Shown in pieces: positions 1 through 10,700 of a DNA stretch of 64,000 nucleotides (its first letter is position 1; each line of letters opens with the position of its first letter). The position numbers and the translations under genes are program-made. This DNA comes from Christensenella sp. UBA1242 (GTDB lineage Bacteria; Bacillota; Clostridia; Christensenellales; UBA1242): the NCBI GenBank assembly GCA_002308915.1, contig DBWI01000014.1, positions 1-64,000 of the forward strand. The letters run 5' to 3'. The notes beneath the pieces are model-generated. The model ran no database searches. It was not told the DNA's origin and was given only the letters and a program-made list of their open reading frames with translations.

Positions 1-179
1 TCATAGAATTCAAAGCATAAAGCATTAAAACAGGATTTCATTACCTCATTACTTTGCAATTGTTCTATTAATCGTGAACATTCTTTTTCTGATTCCGATT
101 TTAATCTATCATAATTTTGGGAAATAATAAAACTTACTCCACAAGCTAACAATAAAATAATAAAAAATAAGTAAAAAAT
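1..179 (-). CDS. Possible small membrane protein, cut by window edge
   Basis: An open minus-strand frame of about 59 codons runs off the left edge. It encodes a hydrophobic N-terminal segment (roughly residues 1-20) followed by a charged, helical stretch rich in Glu, Ser and Lys. There is no ATG at its head. The best ribosome site, AAGGGG (186-191), sits six bases before an ATT codon at 177-179, so an unusual ATT start would be needed; otherwise this is a gene remnant. It lies just downstream of the terminator of the next gene. No family is recognised. Confidence 0.3.
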   Translation of the reverse strand, partial: MFYLFFIILLLACGVSFIISQNYDRLKSESEKECSRLIEQLQSNEVMKSCFNALCFEFY

Positions 180-222
180 ATTAAACCCCTTATAAATAAA
201 GGAAATTAATATTTTTAAATAA

Positions 223-259
223 TTAAAAAAAATGGTTTAAAAATTAATTAAACCATTTT
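223..259 (-). terminator. Rho-independent terminator of STAS-kinase gene
   Basis: A 12-bp stem (229-240 with 248-259) is followed on the minus strand by a six-T run. It lies just past the stop codon of the gene ending at 289. A second T run on the plus side makes it potentially bidirectional. Confidence 0.8.
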
Positions 260-288
260 ATTTTTTTGTTAATTATTTGATATTTATT

Positions 289-1443
289 TTATTTTCCAAT
301 ATCCAAATTATTATATTTTGGTAATAATTCTAATAATCGTTTTTTGCACCCTTCAAGGCGAACATTATTTTGTGGTTCATTGACTCTGTTCCACCAAACC
401 ATGTGAAGATATGCAAGAAGTTTTATTTTTTCAATATACTCATTGTTCTCTTCTCCAAAATAGCATTTGATTGTTTGATAGAAAATGTTTTTTGACATCT
501 CTGATGATAGGCCTAAAAATCTTTCGTTGTTGCCTGGGTCATCTTCTTCAAATGCAATGTATGGAGCATATATTGCAGCAAGTTCAAAAATTGGATGTCC
601 TTTTGAAAGAGTGTCCATGTCAATCAATAAAAGTTCATCACCTTGAGTTAAAATATTTTTTACATGGCAATCGCCATGAACAAAAGTATTTCTTTCTGGG
701 ATTCCTTCAACAAGGTGTTTGCATTTTTTATAATCGGCATCGCTTAGATATTCTTTTATGAAATCAACTTTTTGAAGCCACAACTCTTTTGTGCTTGGAA
801 TTTGTGTATCCATCGATTCTGTTGTGTTGATTGTTAAAAGCAAATCTGCATACTTTTTGACAAGTTCATCAAATCTATTTGGATTATCTCTAAAAACATC
901 ACGAAGTGAAACACTGTTAAGCATCTCAAATCTAACGCCAAGTTTGTCATCAACTTTTACAACATCAAATGAAATTGCTGTTGGAATTCCAAGGACAAAT
1001 GCTTGCTTTGCAAGGTTAAGTTCTCTTTGAACATCTTTTATATCACAATGATTTTTGAATACTTTGATGATTGTATCTTTGTCTATTCTGTATACAATAG
1101 AAAAATATCCTTCCCCAATTATCTCACAACCTGTTACATCAATTTTGCGTAAACCCTTGCGAATATCCATAATATCCACAAATCCAGTCATTGAAAAGAT
1201 ATCATACACTTCCAAGTTTACATTATCAACAACAAAGTTTGGACATCTCTTTTTGAGTTTTAAAACAACCCTAAGCCCTGCGCTTGAAATATAGGACAGA
1301 TTCTCAAAATCTAAAACAAGTTTTTCAAATGTTGCCTTGCTGAGTATATCTTCAATTTCTGCTTCAATTTGATTTGAGTTATTTGAATTAAGTTCACCTT
1401 CTAAAAATATTGTTAAGGTTTCATTGTCTAAATTAAATTTCAT
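289..1443 (-). CDS. STAS domain fused to APH-like kinase
   Basis: Residues 1-95 form a STAS (anti-sigma-factor-antagonist) domain with the usual phosphorylatable serine region at YISSAGL (S53/S54). Residues 105-384 form an aminoglycoside-phosphotransferase/choline-kinase-like fold: a glycine loop at about 110-117, a likely ATP lysine at K128, the Brenner catalytic loop HGDCHVKN (D258, N263) and a metal-binding Asp near 275 in LIDMD. The start has a good site (GGGAGA). Proteins of this build are known from gut and rumen bacteria as an uncharacterised kinase family (TIGR02172-like). Substrate unknown; a signalling role through the STAS part is inference. Confidence 0.85.
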   Translation of the reverse strand: MKFNLDNETLTIFLEGELNSNNSNQIEAEIEDILSKATFEKLVLDFENLSYISSAGLRVVLKLKKRCPNFVVDNVNLEVYDIFSMTGFVDIMDIRKGLRKIDVTGCEIIGEGYFSIVYRIDKDTIIKVFKNHCDIKDVQRELNLAKQAFVLGIPTAISFDVVKVDDKLGVRFEMLNSVSLRDVFRDNPNRFDELVKKYADLLLTINTTESMDTQIPSTKELWLQKVDFIKEYLSDADYKKCKHLVEGIPERNTFVHGDCHVKNILTQGDELLLIDMDTLSKGHPIFELAAIYAPYIAFEEDDPGNNERFLGLSSEMSKNIFYQTIKCYFGEENNEYIEKIKLLAYLHMVWWNRVNEPQNNVRLEGCKKRLLELLPKYNNLDIGK

Positions 1444-1558
1444 ATTTTCTCCCTTTTTTCAAATATTATTGTATTATTATATTTTTGTTTTGTCTATTCA
1501 TTTTTAAACCATTTGCTAATAAACACTATTTTTAATATTCATTATCTTAATCTTTATA

Positions 1559-1596
1559 TAAAAAAGAGTGTTTGCAATTAATGCATCACTCTCTTC
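1559..1596 (-). terminator. Terminator of coiled-coil protein gene
   Basis: AGAGTG/CACTCT stem, extended inside by TGCA/TGCA, followed by a T run on the minus strand directly after the stop codon of the gene ending at 1602. Confidence 0.75.
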
Positions 1597-1601
1597 TTTT
1601 A

Positions 1602-2519
1602 TTATCTTTCTGGGACATCTTCTATTTCGCCAATGTTTCTTTGGTCTGGATCTTTTATCATTACTTCTATTAGTTCTTTTTCTTTTGTTAAAATTTCTTT
1701 TAACTTGTTTGCAACATCAATTTGGTCTTGTATTTCTGCACTTAATGCTTCTTGTTTTTCTTTTGCTGTTGCTAAGAAGTTTTCAATTTCTTTTATCTTT
1801 TTATTTAGTTCATCAATCTTTTTGAATGCTTCATAAACTTTTATGTTATGGTCATATGTTGGAATTGATTGTGCTTCCTGTTCGATTTGTTGTAGCTCTG
1901 CTCTTGCCCTTGCTCTTTTTGCTTCATCTGGACGCTCTTTGACTACAGTCTTTTCTACTCTTTTGGTCACATAAACAATTCTTGTCATTGGCATCATTCT
2001 GCTTGTTTTTGTTGATGGATCATAAGTCATTTGAAAATATGTTTCTGATCTTGGTTCTCTTTTATTTTCATATTCTGTGACTGTATATTTTTCCATTGCT
2101 TCAAGATCTTTTAAACATTGTTGTTTGCGTTCAAATAACTTAACACATCTTTCATAATTTACATCTTTTGTGTTAGTGAACTCAACTAGTTTTTGAATTT
2201 CTTCTTTAAGTTCTTTGATTTTTGCTGGTGCTTGTTTTTCATCCTCTTTTTGTTTGTTAAGAGTTTCTATGTTTTGACCAATGAGTGCTACACGCACATT
2301 GTATTCATCTAATAACTTATCAAAAAAAGTGACAAATGCTTTTTTTGCATCAATAAAATCATTGATTGTGTTAATATATACAAATTTTGACTTTAATCTT
2401 TCTATTGCATCTCTGTCTTTGGAATTAAACAAAATGCCTTTGGTTTTTGTGTTTAACAAAATACTAATTGCAGCTAAAACATTTTTGTTGTGTTCTTTCA
2501 CTTTTTGTAATCTTGACAT
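1602..2519 (-). CDS. Coiled-coil protein of unknown function
   Basis: A 305-residue soluble protein, highly charged and helical, with heptad-like Lys/Glu/Leu stretches over about residues 75-150 and 205-290. It has no signal peptide, membrane segment or catalytic motif that I recognise. The start is set at MSRLQK because an AGAGG site lies just upstream; the frame is open 19 codons further, but that extension has no ribosome site. Transcribed alone, with its own terminator. Possible cytoskeletal or scaffold role is speculation. Confidence 0.75.
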   Translation of the reverse strand: MSRLQKVKEHNKNVLAAISILLNTKTKGILFNSKDRDAIERLKSKFVYINTINDFIDAKKAFVTFFDKLLDEYNVRVALIGQNIETLNKQKEDEKQAPAKIKELKEEIQKLVEFTNTKDVNYERCVKLFERKQQCLKDLEAMEKYTVTEYENKREPRSETYFQMTYDPSTKTSRMMPMTRIVYVTKRVEKTVVKERPDEAKRARARAELQQIEQEAQSIPTYDHNIKVYEAFKKIDELNKKIKEIENFLATAKEKQEALSAEIQDQIDVANKLKEILTKEKELIEVMIKDPDQRNIGEIEDVPER

Positions 2520-2584
2520 CTTTTTTACCTCTAAAAATATTTTATAATATTTTGAACCCAAAGTCAATATATACATTTTTCCTA

Positions 2585-2612
2585 TAAAAAAGTAAGCCTT
2601 TAAGGCTTACTT
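2585..2612 (-). terminator. Terminator of transglutaminase-like gene
   Basis: Near-perfect palindrome AAGTAAGCCT/AGGCTTACTT followed by T5 on the minus strand, just after the stop at 2624. Confidence 0.85.
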
Positions 2613-2623
2613 AAAAACATATT

Positions 2624-4609
2624 CTATTGTGCAAAGCAGTTTGATGCATCTTTTTTGTATGCCCAACTTGATTTCTTTTTTGTTTCTTCAATTATTTTCT
2701 CTGTTTTACTTATGGCTTCTTCTATTGATAATTCTGGATGCATCTTTTTTAATGTAAATGCAATCAATTGTTCCATTTTGAATTCTGGTAAAGCTTCACT
2801 ATGATTTTCAATATACTCATTAAATGCTTTTAGGATGTTACCTTTTTTGTCATCTTTGTTAAATGAGAACCACAAGCTATCTTCTTTGCTTTCTAACAAA
2901 GATAAAACATCTTCAAGCTTTATGGATTCAACTGTTTTTAGTCCTTTGTACTTTGTTTTTTGATAATCGATATCAGCTTCTATATCTGCAATAGATTCAT
3001 TAATTATTTGCTCGAATGGCATAAATTGTTTGTCTAACTCTTTTAAGAAGAAATCATTAATGAAATCTTCTTGATTAATATCATTAGGATTTGTTTCCCT
3101 CATTTGTGAAATAATACTGTTTATTACTTCATCAATATCAAATGGTGACATGGAATTTAGGTACACAGCATATTCTTTTATTTTGTCCATTGCTTTTGGC
3201 ATAACATAGTCTATAATCCTATTCCATTGATTTAGATTATTTAATCTTTCTTTTGCTATGTTTATAGTATTTAAATCTTCTTCTGTTGGATTATTTATTG
3301 CCTCGCTATCTGCAAGAACTTTTTGGATTACTTTAATTTCTACCTCAAGTGTTTTTTCAAGAAAATCTCTTGTTATATAAATTGTATCAGTATAATCATC
3401 TTCTTGAATTCTCTTTGTTATTGGGTCTCCTTCACAAGATTTTTTAAATTTTTCAAAACTAATAGAACCATTAATTAAGTTATATATTTGCTCAGGAATA
3501 CCAATAAGACCTTTGCCTTTAATAAATTCTTTTGCCTTTTTTAATATTTCTAGTGATTTTGTGTGTTTTGATATTTCTTCTTCTATTTCGCTCTTTTGAT
3601 TATTGATTAAAATTGTGTTTAGGTCTTGTAAAAAGTTTGGATTTTCCTTTATTAAATCTTCAATCATTGGCTTTGAAAAGAATAAGCTTTCTGATGAAAA
3701 TGACACATAACTCTCTGGGTCTTTATGTTTGTATGTTGTGTTTTTTACAATATCTTTTGAATTCATTTTTGAAGAAGCTGCTTTTCTTTCTTTTTTTGTA
3801 TATGATTCTGCTTCTTTTATTGCATCACTAATTTTTGAAATATCTTTGATTGGAACAAGAAAATAACTAAGCGTTGTTTCATTATTGTCCCATGTTGGGT
3901 CAAGATAATACCATCCATCAATTTGGTATCTGTCATCTTTGATATGTACAATTAAGTTTTGATGAGGAACTTTTTTGTCATCTCTTTCTACATAAACAAC
4001 ATTTTGATATACTTGAATATTATCATTGCCAATTTCGTCTAATATTGCTTGAAACAATTCTGCATAACCAGCACAAACAATTTTGTCGCTATTAAGAACT
4101 CCATAAACGGAACGAGATTGAGAAAAGTGTTCAGCTTGATCTTCGTATGTGTATTTTTTTGAAGTTACTTTCATATATACTGCAAGCAAAGTTTCTGCAG
4201 GTGATAAATTCGCTTTTTTGATTTCTTCCGCTGTTGACTGGATTTTTGAGTTTGCAATTTCAACTTCTCGTATTGTCCAAGTTTTTTCTTGGTCTTCAAA
4301 TCCAAGTTCAAAACCTTGTTGCCTAAGTAAATCTGCATTTTCTTTTATTCTTTGCCATTCTTGTGGTGTGTATTTGTGAGTTGGATTTTCTACATTTATT
4401 TGAATATCTTGCTTTGACAAACCAAGATTTTTTAACTCTTCTATTATTGAATTTGTGTTTCCAAAAATATCGTAATTCAAAATTTCATCTTTGCTTAAAA
4501 TGCAAACAAACTTGATGTTTGAATTTTCACTTTTGTACTTTAAAAATTCTTGGACAGAATCGCTCAAGTTTGAATCTTCTTGAAAATAAAAATAATATTT
4601 GTTTTCCAT
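2624..4609 (-). CDS. Transglutaminase-like protein (paralogue 1)
   Basis: A 661-residue protein. Its first 260 residues match a transglutaminase/cysteine-protease fold: Cys179 in KIVCAGYAEL, His216 in PHQNLIV and Asp237 in YYLDPTWD form the expected Cys-His-Asp triad with the usual spacing. The rest (about 280-661) is long, helical and charged. There is no signal peptide, so it seems cytoplasmic. A full-length paralogue lies at 29132-31336; the two share the N-terminal YYFYF/YYYYY start, the triad and the helical tail. SD AAGGA precedes the start. Substrate and whether it is a protease, amidase or crosslinker are unknown. Confidence 0.75.
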   Translation of the reverse strand: MENKYYFYFQEDSNLSDSVQEFLKYKSENSNIKFVCILSKDEILNYDIFGNTNSIIEELKNLGLSKQDIQINVENPTHKYTPQEWQRIKENADLLRQQGFELGFEDQEKTWTIREVEIANSKIQSTAEEIKKANLSPAETLLAVYMKVTSKKYTYEDQAEHFSQSRSVYGVLNSDKIVCAGYAELFQAILDEIGNDNIQVYQNVVYVERDDKKVPHQNLIVHIKDDRYQIDGWYYLDPTWDNNETTLSYFLVPIKDISKISDAIKEAESYTKKERKAASSKMNSKDIVKNTTYKHKDPESYVSFSSESLFFSKPMIEDLIKENPNFLQDLNTILINNQKSEIEEEISKHTKSLEILKKAKEFIKGKGLIGIPEQIYNLINGSISFEKFKKSCEGDPITKRIQEDDYTDTIYITRDFLEKTLEVEIKVIQKVLADSEAINNPTEEDLNTINIAKERLNNLNQWNRIIDYVMPKAMDKIKEYAVYLNSMSPFDIDEVINSIISQMRETNPNDINQEDFINDFFLKELDKQFMPFEQIINESIADIEADIDYQKTKYKGLKTVESIKLEDVLSLLESKEDSLWFSFNKDDKKGNILKAFNEYIENHSEALPEFKMEQLIAFTLKKMHPELSIEEAISKTEKIIEETKKKSSWAYKKDASNCFAQ

Positions 4610-4689
4610 AATTTTCCTTATTTACTCACATAATACCATAAATATTAAAATTTGTAAATAGCTATGAAAGCGAGTTGAAATATTTTGCA

Positions 4690-4723
4690 AACAAAAAACT
4701 CATTCAATTGAGAATGAGTTTTT
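4690..4723 (-). terminator. Terminator of surface operon
   Basis: 12-bp stem AAAAACTCATTC/GAATGAGTTTTT with a six-base loop, ending in T on the minus strand and lying just after the stop at 4729. Confidence 0.9.
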
Positions 4724-4728
4724 GTTTT

Positions 4729-7700
4729 TTAGTATAATGTGATAACGCCATTATTATAATTCCAACATGAAGTACCATGGTAATTATTTGGATCATAGTA
4801 ATAGAAATTTGTAAATACTTCTAATCTTGTTAACACACTCCTAGCACTACTACCACTCCAAGTACTATAAGGACCTGTATAAAGCAAGTTTTGGATTACT
4901 GTTGAAGTGAATGTGTTATTTTTTATTTCTGCATTGTGAGAAAGAACAAATGTTTCCAAAGTTGTAATACCGCTAAATGCTTCTTCCTTGATTAAAGTTA
5001 CAGAATTAGTCATATAAATTTCTTTTGCTTTAACTCTTAGGAATGCTTGTCTTCCAATTTCTTTTATTGTGTTTGGCAAAACAATTGTTTCAACAGATTG
5101 AATATTTGTTACTGAATAAAATGCCTTATTCATAATATAAACAACAGGATAAATATTGCCGTCATCCAATTTAATATAATGTGGAATAATAATTCGTTTG
5201 GTATTTTTTGGAATTGTATACATCTTAATATCACAATCACCATTATCAGTTTTTATAGCATGGAAGTATCTGCAATTATAAAACTCTTTTGTATTGTCAT
5301 ATACCAATTCTACTGCAACATTTACATCACTTGTTAGTGTCCAGTTAGTCATTTGATAACCTTTTGTGTAATAAGTGTTGTAATATGCTACTATGCTGTA
5401 ATTAGGTAAAATATCTTCAAAATCGGTTCTAAATGTGTATGGTGAATTGTATGTTACTTTGTCAACGGTAATAACATAACCAGACATTGTGTAAATTACA
5501 TTATATACATCATATTCCCAAACAGCATAAAGATGAATTGTTGAATTTTCTGTTGTTGACAAGTCAAATACTTCTTGACCATCTTCATATATTACTGCTG
5601 TTGTTGGATAAAGTGCCCAACCAACAAAGTGCTTGTTTGTAACACCAGAATATGTACACAATGGCAAATTATATCTTTCGCCACAATGTACAACAAGATT
5701 ATCCATTGTTCCAGTTGCTTCAGTTGAGTTTTTCTCAAATACAACTGTATATTGATTACCTTCCCAAACTGCAAATAACCAAGCATATCCAAGATTGTCA
5801 ACATAGTTAAACATCATATTTGTTTGTGATTGATTTAAAACTTGTTTGTCGGTATATGTTGGTTGTGTGGCATTTGGATCCAATGACCAACCCAAGAACT
5901 TGTAACCTTGCTTAGAGAAAGTATTTTCTGCAAGTGGTATTGAATAGTTTGTAACACTTCTTGTAACAAGTTCTGTGTATTCTATTTCATTGCTAGAGGT
6001 TTTTCCACCATTGCCTTTATAGATAATTGAGAATGTATTTTTTCTCCATTGTGCATAGAAAGTTGTGTCTTTTGTTATAACAAATTGAGATTCGCCATCC
6101 CATTCTTCACCTGTTGATGCTGTCCAATTAAGGAATGTGTAACCTTCAACAACTGGTTTGTTTGGTTCCAAAATCTCTTGACTCCAAACTGCATACAAAA
6201 CAAGCTTTCCAACACCATCATATCCACTCTTGCTTAAATCAATAACATCATTTTCGGCATAAACTACTTCACCATTTGGTGTGAGAGCCCAACCTAACAA
6301 TTGGTGTGTTAATATTCTTGATGTGTTTGTTCCTATTCCACTTTCATTAAACACAACTTGTGATTGTTTGGTAAAGTATTTTTCATTATAACCGTATGTG
6401 TTTGAAAGACTGAAATTTGATTGATAGTCAAGTGTTGGTTTTTCTCCAACTCCACCATTTGCATCAAATGTTATTGTGTTTGGAACAAAGTATGCATAAA
6501 GCATTTGTCTGTATTGATTTGTGTTATAGAAAACAAGTGTATCATTTGTGACTTGAGTTCCCTTTCCAAAATATTCTGTAAACCAACCAACAAATTTGTA
6601 ACCTTCTCTTTGAAGTTCTGGAAGTGGACGGATATCACCAAATTTTCCTGTTCCATTGTCATATCTTACAAAGAAGTCTTCTTCAACATTTTGTCCATTT
6701 TCGTCTTGATAGTTGTGATTTAATACTATTTGGAAAATATTTGAAACCAATGTTGTTTCGTATCCACCTGTTGTGTAACGAAGAATTTGAACAATATCTG
6801 AGATGTCAATACTACCATCAAGGTTTACATCACCATAATTGATATCAAACCATTGATTATCTTGTTGCATTCTTGCAATAAATTCTTCTCTTTCACGTGA
6901 ATCTAATACTGTGTAATTTGAAAGAATAACTGCATCAACAAGGTCAAGTACTTCATCATCATTTACATCTCCAGGCAAACGTGAAACAACAATAATTCTG
7001 CCTGCATATGCGATAAAATCTGTTTTGTTTCCTTTTTGATCTGTAAACTTATCTTTGTTGTCTTTGTTTGTTACTTGAATATAAAAACTATCTGCTGGAA
7101 TTTTAACTCTTGGCAATTGGAATGTTAATGCAAGTATTGTTCCATCTGACTTGTAATCTGTTCCACTTTGTGCAACTGACACATTAAGGTGGTCATCATA
7201 TAATCTAAATGAATCAATTGAACTGCGTCCGTTCAAGATATTACCAAGTTTGTAGGAAACAAGCGTAAGTTGTGAATCAAAGTTTACAGTAAAGTTCGCT
7301 GCTGTTATTCCACTGTTTGCGTGCAAGTCAACAAATACTGTAACTTGTTCTGTCGCTGGTACAACATAAGCATTTTGAACAACAACTCTTGGAAGTTTTT
7401 CTATTTCTTCTCTTGAATTTACATCTAATGTTGTTGTGTATTCACATTTAACGCAAGTGCAAACAACTTTATCGTCTATTTCACTTGTTTTATACATATG
7501 TTCTTCAACAAAACCACAATTGATACAAAAGTGACCATGAGAATCATGATAAGAAGCCAGAGTTTCTCTTGGATAATCAAAGTTGTGTGGTTTTAGTGCA
7601 GTCCTTTCACCATTCTTGACAACAAGGTCTTCTACAAGAATTCCATCTGTTTCACTTGCTAAAACACAAATATCTCCTGTGTAACCATATTCTGAACAAG

Positions 7701-10700
7701 TTGCCTCTCTTTCTCCAACAATTGTTGTTGCAAATTCTTTTGCAATATATGAAATTCGTTTCTCGCCACAAATTGAACACCACTCTTCTTTGTAACCATA
7801 AACTGTAACGTATGTTCCATCATCACTAAGGTTATATTCTGTTACAACAACTTTTTGTTGGTCATATTGTTCTGCACACTTGATAACAAAATCCAATTCT
7901 TCAACAATGTTGTCATATCTAATGTAACCTTTTACTGAACCTGTTTGTGTTGTATCTAGTTCAAATGTTGCATCTGCAAATACATTCGTTTTTGTTCCGT
8001 TGTAATACTCGCCTTCAAGGTCATTTGTTCTTAAAACATCAAACAAAGTAACTTCTTGATTTTGCATAAATGTTTTTGTGTAATCACTTGGAACTTCTAT
8101 TTTGTAAACTTTGTTTTTCTTTGCGTAATAACCATTTTCTATGGTATAAATTGTATTATTATCAACATCATAAATCTTAATGGTAATTGCTCTTAATGCA
8201 TGTTCTGTTGTGCTTGTGTTCTTTGAGTCAAAACCATAAACACCAACAACTGTGTAATTAACTTTTCTTTGGAATGTTGAACCACTTTCTGTTGTTGTAA
8301 CTAATTTTACATCTAAATTATCTATTACAAAGTATCTATCTCTACCATCATAAACCAAATCTTTTGAATATTCTGCAAATTCTGGATCTGTGCATTTTTC
8401 CGTACTGAATGAATATTCTAATTTCTTTTTATCGGTACGAATTTGATATGTGTTTTTGTTTGCAGCTTTAATTGAAGTCAAATCATTTTCTTTTTGATTT
8501 GGGACCCAAACGTGTGGTTTTGATTCTATATGATTATCCTTTGAACCACCGAGAGCATGTTCATTTTTATAATCATAAGTTGCAGAAATTGCTGTTACTT
8601 CTGAAAATACCTCTTTAATATTTTTAAGTGAAGTTGCATAACCAGTAATTCCACCAGCCCAAACATTTATGTATGGATATCTGATAGATAATCCAGCATA
8701 CATATAACTTTCTGCTTTAACAATTATTTGAACAGAAGCAGCAGCATAACTGTTTTTAAGCAAACCACCATTAAGTCCAACCAAACCGCCGCCATAAACA
8801 CTATTTCTATTATTTGAATCTTCGTTTGCAGAATAATATCTGATTGCGCTTCCTTTAACTGTTGTTGATTCTATTTTGCAATAAGAAACCTCGCCATAGT
8901 TTTCTCCAACAATTCCACCAACATACATAGAAATTGCTTTGTTGATTACTTCTGTGTTGGTTTCTGTTGCTTTTCTGCCTGCTTCAACAGAAGAATTGCT
9001 TACATAACAAGAAATTATTCTTCCATTGTTTACAGCAGCAATAGTTCCTGCAACAATCTTTTTGGCATCATCATTGGTCTTGTATTCATAAACAGAGATT
9101 TTGTCAAACTCCAAATATTCAACAACTCCACTTCCACCAATAACTCCAAATATTGATGCTGTATCTTTTGATGCCACATTAATTTTTACATTTTTAATTA
9201 CGTGTCCACCACCATCAAATGTTCCGTTATATTGATTTATGTCTGAATAAAGTGGATCAAGTTTATCATTGCCAAAATCCAAATCTTTGACAAGCATATA
9301 ACACTTATCATTTTTTGTCTCGTTATATATCAATTTAAATTGTCTTGTTGTTCCAATAACATAAGGATCATCAATTGTTCCCTTACCACCCAAATATGTT
9401 GAATCGTCATATAATCTAAAATTGATGGTATAAAGAGCAATATCACCATAAACAGGGTCTTTGTAAACAAGACTTGCTTGGAAATTATTGTAAGTTTTAA
9501 TTGTGTAATATCCTTTTGTCAAGTCTTCTTCAAGATATTGTTTGTTTGAATTAACCACTTCATAAAATTCATATCTGAATAATGTTGAATCCAAACCAAA
9601 TTGATTACAATATGGAACAATTAGTTGATTTAGATATATTGTTTCACCTGACAAAACATTTCCAAATACGTTGGCATTTGTATCATTTTTTGTTACATAT
9701 CTTTGTCTGCCATCTTGTTCTTTTACAAGATAAGATGAACCAAGTCCAACAATATATTCAACATCTTTTAGCATTTGTCTGTATGCAGCTTCTTGCAAGG
9801 TATCCAAACGATTTAATGTGTTTTGAATTTCATTTATTGTTAAATAGTCGTCTTGACCTTCACCATAATAATATTTCGCTTCACATCTTGCTTGACCAGT
9901 CATGTCAGAATTTTGCAAGAATATTTGAGACATTTGATATGAACTAATAAACCTTATAAAATTTATCATTGTCATATAGTCATAATATACTTGTGATGCA
10001 AAATCTAGTGAAACAAGAGAAGCGTTATCTGTGATGTAACTTTGATTTGAAGAAACATAATCATAGTAATAGTGTCCAATTGATTGTCTTGTATTTGAAC
10101 CAATGTAATATTCAGTGAACATATCTAGATATGAAGCACCATTTGATCTTGCACCCATTAAAGCTTTGTAAAGATTTTTGTATGTTCTTTCAATCTCTTC
10201 ATCACTTGCATTTTTTGTTACACTTGTGGCAAGATCGCCAAATGAATTACCTTTTTCAAATCCATATATATAATTTTTGAGAATATTATAACTGAAATTA
10301 CCCGAAGTTGAATAAATAAAATCTGTTACTTGTGTTTTTGCATAATATGCTTCAAACGACTCATCAATCTTATTCAAAACTCTGTCAATTTCTTCTGTAA
10401 GTTTTGTAGAAAGTTCTGCAATTTGTCTTTTTACATCATCAATTTCACGACTTATTTTATCAAATTGGTCATTAAGTCTTGCTTCCATCATTTGAAGTTC
10501 ACTTTGTGAAGTTTCGCCAATATGGCACCACTTTAATATCATATCAAAAGCACCATCAACGGCAGCACCAGCAGCCGGTGAACCAAAATATGCTGTAGCA
10601 GCAAGGGCAGCACCACTCTTAATTATATTAACACTATATTTTAACCAATCAACTGCACCATCTTTGGTTACTGCGTCATAAATCATATCATTGAGTGATG

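Noticed and set aside
9582..9947. Long plus-strand open frame within the giant surface gene
   Set aside because: It is opposite a well-supported gene, has no site or promoter and shows low-complexity His/Leu composition typical of shadow frames.
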